DNA of 13,252 nucleotides from Sphingobacteriales bacterium (GTDB lineage Bacteria; Bacteroidota; Bacteroidia; Chitinophagales; Chitinophagaceae), in assembly GCA_004294195.1 (NCBI GenBank), contig REAQ01000269.1:1-13252 (forward strand), in the 5' to 3' direction. The notes under the pieces are model-generated. The model ran no database searches and was not told where the DNA came from. It worked only from the letters and a program-made list of their open reading frames with translations. Shown one piece after another: positions 5,956 through 12,563 of the stretch. Both the position numbers and the translations under genes were made by a program. How positions within the stretch are numbered: the first letter of the stretch is position 1; each line of letters opens with the position of its first letter.

Positions 5956-6126
5956 ATGGCAACAGCAAAGAAAGCTGCAAAGAAAGCCGCTCCTAAGAAA
6001 GCTGCAAAGAAAGCTGCTCCTAAAAAAGCTGCTAAGAAAGCTGCTCCTAAGAAAGCTGCAAAGAAAGCTGCTCCTAAGAAAGCTGCTAAGAAAGCTGCCC
6101 CTAAGAAGGCTGCTAAGAAGAAGTAA
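5956..6126 (+). CDS. Histone H1-like Lys/Ala/Pro repeat protein (copy 2)
   Basis: A 56-residue frame from ATG 5956 to TAA 6124-6126. After MATA it consists of five exact copies of the nonapeptide KKAAKKAAP (residues 5-49) and a closing KKAAKKK. Its composition is 25 Lys, 24 Ala, 5 Pro, 1 Thr and 1 Met. The KKAAP units match the S/TPKK- and AKKA-type tails of H1-like proteins, which lie along the DNA groove, so a nucleoid-packing role is inferred. It shares the leader and the MATAKKAA start with copy 1 but has proline in place of valine and threonine. It is easily missed because of its size; the longer frame on the other strand is a shadow. A strong terminator follows. The coding call is firm because of the leader, the perfect repeat phase and the terminator. 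Confidence 0.85.
   Translation: MATAKKAAKKAAPKKAAKKAAPKKAAKKAAPKKAAKKAAPKKAAKKAAPKKAAKKK
5968..6102 (+). repeat. 27-bp coding tandem repeat, five copies
   Basis: Units of 27 bp encode KKAAKKAAP five times. They are nearly identical at the DNA level, differing only at scattered third positions (GCA/GCT/GCC, AAA/AAG). This implies recent expansion and likely copy-number variation by slippage. Confidence 0.85.
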
Positions 6127-6151
6127 TAACACTTCTCAGCTAAAATATCAG

Positions 6152-6179
6152 AAGTCCCGGTTCACCGGGACTTTTTTTT
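6152..6179 (+). terminator. Intrinsic terminator after H1-like copy 2
   Basis: A 9-bp GC-rich stem (6152-6160 with 6165-6173) closes a TTCA tetraloop and runs into eight consecutive T's (6172-6179). It is a textbook intrinsic terminator. Confidence 0.95.
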
Positions 6180-6212
6180 ATTTTCACACCCGTTCACTAT
6201 TATACTACTCTC

Positions 6213-7859
6213 ATGCCAGATAACTACTCGATTGCCGACCAGTTCTCACTCTTATCCAAACTCATGGACATTCATGGTGAGAATTCCTTCAGGGCAAAGT
6301 CTTACAGCATTGCAGCTTTCAATATAGAAAAACTGCCCGTACAACTATCTACCCTGTCTGCTGCAGAGATCATCGCCCAAAAAGGAATTGGAGACTCCAC
6401 CGGAAAAAAGGTCATGGAGATTCTCCAGACCGGAAAACTGGATCAGTTGGAAAAACTCGTGGCCTCCACCCCGCCAGGTGTATTAGACATGCTGAACATC
6501 AAAGGCATCGGACCCAAGAAAATCAACACCATCTGGAAGGAGATGCAAATTGAAAGCCTCGGCGAATTACTTTATGCCTGCGAAGAAAACCGCCTTTTGT
6601 TGTATAAAGGATTTGGTGCCAAGACGCAGCAGAATGTGAGGGATGCCATCGAATTCTATCTGTCTAACCGGGAAAGTTTCCTGTATGCAGAAGTAGAAGC
6701 ATTTGCACATCAGGTGCAGAACATGCTCTCTGCTGCCTTCCCAGGCCACAAGATACAGCACACGGGTGCATTCCGCAGGCAATTGGAGATCATTGAGCAA
6801 TTGGAATGGATCACCACTATCCCTGAACCAGAACTCACCGGTTATCTTGCGGCTCATGAAATAGCTAAAGCAGAAGGAGATCATCAGCCCTGGATTCGCT
6901 TCAAAGGTCAGCAAAATCTTACCCTGTCCTTTATCTGTACCACACCTGCGCAGTTTGCCCGGGAACTTTTTGAAACCAGCTGCAGTACAGATTTCCTCCA
7001 CGCATGGAAGTCAGCATTTACACTGGATGATGCAGATGATGAAACCCAATACTTTGAGCAGGCGGGTATTTCCGTCATTCCTGCTGCAAGACGGGAAGAT
7101 CCATCTGTGATCCGTCAACCTGCTGTTACATTGATTCAGCCCTCAGATATCAAAGGTATTATTCACGCGCACAGTCAATGGAGTGATGGAAGCCAAACCC
7201 TGGAAGAGATGGCGAAAGCCTGCATGGAACAGGGTTTTGAATACCTCGTCATCAGCGATCATAGTAAGTCGGCATTCTATGCAAACGGACTTTCAGAAGA
7301 ACGCATTGCCGCACAGCATCAGCAAATTGACGAGCTCAATGCAAAGTATCCCGCCTTCCGCATTTTCAAAAGCATCGAATGTGATATTTTGAACGATGGG
7401 TCCCTGGACTATAGCAACGATGTGCTTGCTTCTTTTGATCTCGTAATCACATCCATACACAGCAACCTCAAGATGACGGAGGAAAAGGCTATGGCAAGGC
7501 TTTTAAAAGCCATCGAACATCCAAGCACCACCATATTAGGTCATATGACAGGCAGGCTCTTGCTGTCCAGAAAAGGTTATCCGGTTGATCATCAAAAGAT
7601 CATTGACGTCTGCAAAGCAAATGACGTAGTCATTGAACTTAACGCACATCCGAGAAGATTGGATATCGACTGGCGTTTCATCCAACTGGCACTGGACAAA
7701 GGGGCAATGATCTCTATCGATCCCGATGCACATTCAGCAGACGGATACAAGGACGTAACGTATGGTGTACTGGCAGCACAAAAAGGCGGACTGACGAAGG
7801 AGCGTAACCTTAGTTCGTTTAGCCGAAAGGAACTTGAGCAATATCTTTCAATAGGTTGA
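6213..7859 (+). CDS. polX: PolX-like protein: HhH domain, degenerate polymerase palm, PHP phosphoesterase
   Basis: This 548-residue protein has the full bacterial PolX layout. Helix-hairpin-helix motifs have KGIG at 57-60, KGIGPKKI at 97-104 and KGFGAKT at 132-138. A family X nucleotidyltransferase region spans about 160-300, and a PHP domain runs from about 310 to the end. The PHP metal ligands look complete: H318, H320 and D325 in HAHSQWSD, H350, E389, H416, H444, and D505 and H507 in DPDAH. That predicts a working metal-dependent 3'-5' exonuclease or phosphoesterase. The polymerase site does not look functional. The family's GS-RR segment reads GAFRR (185-189), the catalytic D-x-D position reads Q196-L-E198, the third Asp position is T237 by hand alignment, and the TGS nucleotide-binding motif is not recognisable. 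It probably acts in DNA repair without polymerising. ATG 6213 lies 33 nt after a terminator; no clear promoter was seen. Confidence 0.88.
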   Translation: MPDNYSIADQFSLLSKLMDIHGENSFRAKSYSIAAFNIEKLPVQLSTLSAAEIIAQKGIGDSTGKKVMEILQTGKLDQLEKLVASTPPGVLDMLNIKGIGPKKINTIWKEMQIESLGELLYACEENRLLLYKGFGAKTQQNVRDAIEFYLSNRESFLYAEVEAFAHQVQNMLSAAFPGHKIQHTGAFRRQLEIIEQLEWITTIPEPELTGYLAAHEIAKAEGDHQPWIRFKGQQNLTLSFICTTPAQFARELFETSCSTDFLHAWKSAFTLDDADDETQYFEQAGISVIPAARREDPSVIRQPAVTLIQPSDIKGIIHAHSQWSDGSQTLEEMAKACMEQGFEYLVISDHSKSAFYANGLSEERIAAQHQQIDELNAKYPAFRIFKSIECDILNDGSLDYSNDVLASFDLVITSIHSNLKMTEEKAMARLLKAIEHPSTTILGHMTGRLLLSRKGYPVDHQKIIDVCKANDVVIELNAHPRRLDIDWRFIQLALDKGAMISIDPDAHSADGYKDVTYGVLAAQKGGLTKERNLSSFSRKELEQYLSIG

Positions 7860-7861
7860 AG

Positions 7862-7916
7862 GTTGTACGTTGGAGGTTGCACCAATACTACAACCCACAA
7901 CCTCCAACCTCACAAC
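7862..7916. terminator. Hairpin in the convergent polX/sensor-kinase spacer
   Basis: GTTGGAGGTTG (7869-7879) pairs perfectly with CAACCTCCAAC (7898-7908), with a further 5-bp stem outside (7862-7866 with 7912-7916). The words GGTTG and GTTGG repeat at about 8-nt spacing in the left arm. It lies between two convergent stop codons 50 nt apart and could serve both transcripts. There is no T-tract, so termination efficiency is uncertain. Confidence 0.6.
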
Positions 7917-10900
7917 AACGGTATCTTGACATAAAAACTAGTCCCTTCACCCGCAGTTGTCTTGAACCATATATCGCCCTTACACTGCTCTACGATGCCT
8001 TTACTCATGGCGAGGCCAAGACCCGTACCAGAGGTTTTTGTGGTGAAGTTGGGTGAGAATATTTTGGATTCCATTTCTTCCGGAATACCCTCGCCGTTAT
8101 CGGTTACACTCACAGTGATCCAACCATCTTTCACTTCCTCGCGTACCACAATGTGTGCTTTGCGGGTTTCGGGAACGGCCTCCACGGCGTTCTGGAAAAG
8201 ATTGGTGAACAACCGATTTATCTGGGTTTTATCGGCCCTGATCTCAGCCTTTCCTTCTACGGGCTGCCATACAAAAACGGCGTTTTCGTTTGTGCGATGC
8301 AGTGAGATGAGTGAGTAGAGTAATTCGTGAAGGTCAAACTCTTCATTCTTAACCGTACCAATGTTGGCAAACTGCGAAAATTCCGATGCGATCTTTGCAA
8401 GGTGTTCTATTTGCTCAATAAGCGTTCTGGCCACACTTGACGAAAGCTCCTTAACATTGGGCGCATTATTATCGATCGCTTTCTGCATGTACTGGATGCT
8501 CAGTTTCATGGGCGTGAGTGGATTCTTGATCTCGTGGGCCACCTGCCGGGCCATCTCTCTCCAGGCTCCTTCTCTTTCCGCACGGGTCATATCTGCGACA
8601 CTCTGTTCCAGTTTCCGCACCATTTTGTTATACTCGCTAACCAATCCGCCAATTTCGTCGTTACGGGTCCAGGTTATCTCTTCATTGTGTTTTCCAAGGT
8701 TAATCTCACGCATCTTCTCTCCTATCCAGGTGAATGATTCTGTGATCCTGTTGGTCAGGAACACCGCGATCACACCAGCAATCAGGAAGATGAACGCGTT
8801 CAGCGTGATAATGGTTACGAGGAAGTTGGATATCTCCTGGTTAAGATCGCGGCTTGACGTGAAATAAGGGATGTTGATATAAGCCACTACATCACGATTG
8901 TCATTCTTCAATGGCAGATAGATACTCTGGTATTTCAAACCGCCTGCACGTTCATTTTGTACAAACTGGATCTTGCGGAGCGTGCGCATATTGAAATATG
9001 CCGTAGGGTCCATCAAACGGGAAAGGATTCCCTTGCTGTACACCAGCGGTTGAGAGGATACTGCCAGGGAACCGCTGCTGTTGTAAAGGTTCACGTCAAC
9101 ATTGTGGATCTCTGAAATATTGTAGATGATGTTCCGGAGATTGTCTGTCCCCGATGAATCCGAATAACTATAATCTGCTTCATTGATCCAGTTAACATCG
9201 ATCTTATTATTGATCTCGTTAGAGATCACCTGAATGGTGCGGCTAAGCCTGTCCTGGTTGTTCCGGTTATACCGATTGATAAAGAAGATGAAGGTTGCCA
9301 CACCGATGACGAAAAAAGAAAATATACTGAAGAAGATGATGGTTGTGAATATCTGCTGCCGGATATTAAACTGCCAGTGCTTTTGTACATAGGACCATTG
9401 GAAGCCTGAACGCAGCAGTATGCTTACTACATTGAAAATACCCACCAGAAAAAGAAAGGCACAAAACAGATAGGCAAAAAGGGAAATGGCCTCAAGGAAC
9501 ATATTACTCTTCCTCGTGATCACCACCAGTCTTTCCCTTCCTTGCTTATACCAGAGTTCACTGTAGCCATCCTTATCCCTGAACTCGTACTCATTAAATG
9601 CCGTCTCATTAGAGGTGAGCGTGCGTTTAAAGGGATAGTCATTCATATACGTCACCAGCTCACTATTGTGATACAATGCATAAGCATAAAGGGGCGATCG
9701 TTCAAATGAGTAATCATTGGCTTCCTTAAAGAGGGTTGGAATCATGGCCTCACTGCTATATCTGCGAGGGTTAGAAAGCATATATACAAGTGCAACGATT
9801 GCCCCTGTACTATCTTTCACTTCGCGTTGATAGATATAACTGAAACGATCATACGAAGTTTCGTAATACCGAAGGTTATTAATGTTTGTCTTCTTGCTCT
9901 GGATGGCAAAGATGGTGGCCAGAGTGTCATACGTGAGGTCCTCATACCCACTCAAAGGCTTACCATCGGCATCATAAAAATGGAAGCTGGTTTCATAACG
10001 ATTGAGATAACCGGAGAAATTTGCATTGATCACGGAATCTTTGATCTTTTCACTTTCATCTTCCGTCCGAAGCCGGCTGAGATTATTCAACCAGAAGTCA
10101 TTGTTGAATCCACCGATGGCCACATTGAGAAGTTTTTCGCTGGAGGGGTCTGCCTGCCAAGCCAGTTTTTCGGCTATGCGTTTCCGGTATTCATGTTCTT
10201 TGGTTCGGTTTTGTGTACTGATCACCAGTGTGATGGATGCGGAGAAGATCACCAGCCAATACACCATAGCGGAGCCGGAGATCATCCGGTTGCGCAGGAT
10301 CTGCTGGTGGTTGATCAGGAGATAAAAGATAAGCCAGCAAAGCAGGCCAAACTGGTATTCAAAAATATTACTCAACTGTGTGCTCAGATAGATCAACCCT
10401 GACACCACCACTACAACGGCCCTGAAAAGAAAACTTGCCTCAGGAATGGTATCCAGGAACCGAAGGATCATCTGGCTGCAAATGAAGAATCCCATCGATA
10501 TACTGCAAAGCACAATAAAACCTACCACACTGTAGGCATTCAGGCCAAAGAAATTGGTTACGTCAAAAGGGATCTGGGAATCCTTAACCAGACTACGGAT
10601 CAAGGTTCCGCTCATGAAGGTCATCGCTACCATGATAAGAAGCAACAGTACTGCAATCCACAACCGTTTACGTTTATCCTGCGTGGTAATGGATATCTGC
10701 TGCTGGTTGATCTGCATTCTTGCAAAATATGCCAGCCAAAAGAACAGTACGGCATTGATGAGCAGATCCCCCAGTGATTTGAATACACTGTTGAATGCAT
10801 ACACCGCTGGTGAAAACAATTCAAACTGGCGCTGGTTAATTGGTATAGGGAACAGATAGGTAAGGGTTCTGATGATAATAAGCGTAACCGTTAGTATACT

Positions 10901-11650
10901 GATCCCCCACAACGCACCCCATCTTTTAGAGATGTCCAGCACTACCTGGTGAATAAAAAACAGGATGAACAAAAACCCAAGGATCCGTAAGAGATTAGTG
11001 ACCCAATCGTTCGTTAAAACTGTATTGTCTTTCTGTACTAAGAAGTAAAGTGATTTGCCAAATGAATTCCGGATGGGTATATCCGTGGTCTGGTCCGCAA
11101 TGGCATAGTTGTTCTCAACATTGGGATGATCTACAAACCCCCGGTGCAGATAGTCGTTCTCTAAATAATAGTCCCTTCGCACGGGGATCAATGCCAGCAA
11201 CAGAACGTTGGTACGGCTACGGAGTTCAAGTTTCCGACGAATCAACTCATACTTCCCGTTGGGAAGGTCAACCAGGTATTCACCATCCTGCATAACGAGC
11301 ATCTGGTCCGTTGGCAGCGACTCCTGCGTGTTCCAAAAACGAAGATTAATGGGGCCCTGCTCTTCTAACTCATACACAAACAAACCCCAAGGCAGTTTAG
11401 ACAATTTATGCATTTCGGTTTCTCCCTGCCGATACTCCACCAATCGAAGCAGTTGTGCAGTATCTGCATTGATCTTAGAGAATGCATTCTCATGTATGCT
11501 GAGGTAGTTCTCCAGGTTTTTGCGGACACCTTTAGGAGAAGAGGTATAAGACCAATAGTTGGAGAAAATAAAGGAAAGCGTAAATACCCAGGCCGCCCCG
11601 ATGAGGAGGTAAGCATTACGGTACAGCGTATCTTTCCAGAAGCTTTTCAA
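7910..11650 (-). CDS. Large multi-spanning NtrY-like sensor histidine kinase
   Basis: This 1246-residue inner-membrane sensor kinase has a first membrane segment at about 11-31 and a group of 7-8 segments between about 219 and 478. Further segments lie near 716-745, 767-792 and 945-966. The stretches 480-715 and 793-944 are probably periplasmic sensor domains. A HAMP linker (about 967-1018) leads to the phospho-acceptor H1039 in RQVAHEIKNPLTPMKLSIQ, of the NtrY/HisKA type. The ATPase domain has an N-box around N1150/N1154, D1184 in TDNGEG, and GTGLGL at 1208-1213; all catalytic motifs are intact. The frame opens only after the mazG stop, and the first usable start is TTG at 11650. Any later start would lose the first membrane segment. 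It follows mazG with a 3-nt gap. No response regulator is in view, so the partner and signal are unknown. Confidence 0.9.
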   Translation of the reverse strand: MKSFWKDTLYRNAYLLIGAAWVFTLSFIFSNYWSYTSSPKGVRKNLENYLSIHENAFSKINADTAQLLRLVEYRQGETEMHKLSKLPWGLFVYELEEQGPINLRFWNTQESLPTDQMLVMQDGEYLVDLPNGKYELIRRKLELRSRTNVLLLALIPVRRDYYLENDYLHRGFVDHPNVENNYAIADQTTDIPIRNSFGKSLYFLVQKDNTVLTNDWVTNLLRILGFLFILFFIHQVVLDISKRWGALWGISILTVTLIIIRTLTYLFPIPINQRQFELFSPAVYAFNSVFKSLGDLLINAVLFFWLAYFARMQINQQQISITTQDKRKRLWIAVLLLLIMVAMTFMSGTLIRSLVKDSQIPFDVTNFFGLNAYSVVGFIVLCSISMGFFICSQMILRFLDTIPEASFLFRAVVVVVSGLIYLSTQLSNIFEYQFGLLCWLIFYLLINHQQILRNRMISGSAMVYWLVIFSASITLVISTQNRTKEHEYRKRIAEKLAWQADPSSEKLLNVAIGGFNNDFWLNNLSRLRTEDESEKIKDSVINANFSGYLNRYETSFHFYDADGKPLSGYEDLTYDTLATIFAIQSKKTNINNLRYYETSYDRFSYIYQREVKDSTGAIVALVYMLSNPRRYSSEAMIPTLFKEANDYSFERSPLYAYALYHNSELVTYMNDYPFKRTLTSNETAFNEYEFRDKDGYSELWYKQGRERLVVITRKSNMFLEAISLFAYLFCAFLFLVGIFNVVSILLRSGFQWSYVQKHWQFNIRQQIFTTIIFFSIFSFFVIGVATFIFFINRYNRNNQDRLSRTIQVISNEINNKIDVNWINEADYSYSDSSGTDNLRNIIYNISEIHNVDVNLYNSSGSLAVSSQPLVYSKGILSRLMDPTAYFNMRTLRKIQFVQNERAGGLKYQSIYLPLKNDNRDVVAYINIPYFTSSRDLNQEISNFLVTIITLNAFIFLIAGVIAVFLTNRITESFTWIGEKMREINLGKHNEEITWTRNDEIGGLVSEYNKMVRKLEQSVADMTRAEREGAWREMARQVAHEIKNPLTPMKLSIQYMQKAIDNNAPNVKELSSSVARTLIEQIEHLAKIASEFSQFANIGTVKNEEFDLHELLYSLISLHRTNENAVFVWQPVEGKAEIRADKTQINRLFTNLFQNAVEAVPETRKAHIVVREEVKDGWITVSVTDNGEGIPEEMESKIFSPNFTTKTSGTGLGLAMSKGIVEQCKGDIWFKTTAGEGTSFYVKIPLL

Positions 11651-11653
11651 TGA

Positions 11654-12445
11654 TTAGCTTTTTTGTTTCTTAATGGTGTTCCACAGTTCATCCATTTCTG
11701 TAAGCGTCATATTATGTAGGTACTGTCCATTTGCAAGCGCTTCTGATTCCATTGATGTAAACCGATGAATAAATTTTTTATTGGTGCGTTCCAAGGCCTG
11801 TTCCGCATCTATGCCAAGGAAGCGGGAATAGTTGACCAGCGAAAACATGAGATCACCAAACTCCTCTTCCACTTTTGCATGGTTTTCCGGTGAGGGATCT
11901 ACTTCGCGTATTTGAACGGCTTCAGCGAGTTCCTGCTCCTCTTCCTTTACTTTTTCCAGAACCTGTGACACCTCATCCCATTCAAAACCAACTTGCTTTG
12001 CTTTCTCCTGCAAACGGGTGGCCTTCACGATGGAGGGCAGGGTTTTAGGTACACCGGATAACACGGATGTTTTTCCTTCTTTCAACTTCAACTGCTCCCA
12101 GTTGCGTTTTACATCTTCTTCATTCTCCACCTTTACATCGCCATAAATATGCGGATGCCTGTGCACGAGTTTATCGCAGATCGCATGGATCATCTCCGGC
12201 AAGGTGAACCTTTGCTGCTCCGCACCAATTTTGGCATAAAAGACGATGTGCAGCAGCAGATCACCCAGTTCTTCCTTGATGCCACTCCAGTCCTGATCCG
12301 TTATAGCATCCGCTAGTTCATAGGTTTCTTCAATGGTGAGGGAACGAAGGCTTTCTACCGTTTGTTTTCTATCCCAGGGGCATTTTTCCCTAAGATCATC
12401 CATGATGTGCACCAGTCTTTCAAAAGCTTCCGCAGATCCTTGCAT
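11654..12445 (-). CDS. mazG: Nucleoside triphosphate pyrophosphohydrolase MazG
   Basis: MazG hydrolyses (d)NTPs to NMP and pyrophosphate, cleaning non-canonical nucleotides and, in E. coli, influencing the stringent response. Starting at ATG 12445 the protein has 263 residues, the length of the E. coli enzyme, and begins MQGSAEAFERLVHIMDDLR. The first MazG domain carries CPWD (22-25), EETYE (39-43) and EELGD (58-62). The second carries the repeat motifs EEEQELAEA and EEEFGDLMFSLVN at about 148-185. Helix-bundle metal-binding Glu/Asp residues are retained in both halves. An ATG 66 nt further upstream is in frame, but its 22 extra residues do not look like family sequence. No clear promoter or Shine-Dalgarno was found. 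It probably forms an operon with the downstream sensor kinase. Confidence 0.95.
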   Translation of the reverse strand: MQGSAEAFERLVHIMDDLREKCPWDRKQTVESLRSLTIEETYELADAITDQDWSGIKEELGDLLLHIVFYAKIGAEQQRFTLPEMIHAICDKLVHRHPHIYGDVKVENEEDVKRNWEQLKLKEGKTSVLSGVPKTLPSIVKATRLQEKAKQVGFEWDEVSQVLEKVKEEEQELAEAVQIREVDPSPENHAKVEEEFGDLMFSLVNYSRFLGIDAEQALERTNKKFIHRFTSMESEALANGQYLHNMTLTEMDELWNTIKKQKS

Positions 12446-12497
12446 AAATGTGAATTGGAATAATGTAGGTTCAGTGTTAAAAATACACACATTATGT

Positions 12498-12533
12498 ATG
12501 CCTGAAGGCATTCCGACCGTTATTCTGAAGGCA
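12498..12533. promoter_or_regulatory. Palindrome and direct repeat in the mazG / exported-protein divergent region
   Basis: ATGCCT-GA-AGGCAT (12498-12511) is a perfect 6-bp dyad. CTGAAGGCA inside it (12502-12510) recurs at 12525-12533, 23 bp or about two helical turns downstream. The second copy ends 6 nt before the candidate -7 box of the plus-strand gene. A regulator-binding site is possible, but no regulator gene is nearby. Confidence 0.3.
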
Positions 12534-12539
12534 AAATAT

Positions 12540-12547
12540 TATTTTTG
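12540..12547 (+). promoter_or_regulatory. Candidate -7 box of the exported-protein gene
   Basis: TATTTTTG matches the Bacteroidota -7 consensus TAnnTTTG and lies 16 nt upstream of the ATG at 12564. No good TTTG -33 box is found 18-21 nt further upstream, so a helper protein or a weak promoter would be needed. Confidence 0.45.
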
Positions 12548-12563
12548 ACCTTATTCATATCCG

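Noticed and set aside
5968..6102. CRISPR-like array at the regular 27-bp repeats
   Set aside because: The repeats are contiguous with no spacers and encode a protein in frame.
5926..6132. Minus-strand frame of 68 codons rich in Leu, Phe, Ser and Arg opposite H1-like copy 2
   Set aside because: It is longer than the true 56-residue gene only because repeat DNA lacks stops. The plus frame has the shared leader, the MATAKKAA start and a terminator in the right orientation.
9827..10402. Plus-strand frame of 191 codons inside the sensor-kinase gene
   Set aside because: The opposite strand encodes a continuous, well-patterned membrane kinase, and this frame has no start signal or domain. The other frames antisense to dxr, rseP, GH3 and the kinase were rejected for the same reason.
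12446..12511. Upstream in-frame ATG at 12511 as the mazG start
   Set aside because: The 22 added residues do not resemble MazG, and ATG 12445 gives 263 residues, the length of the E. coli protein. The longer version would also run through the palindrome in the divergent promoter region.
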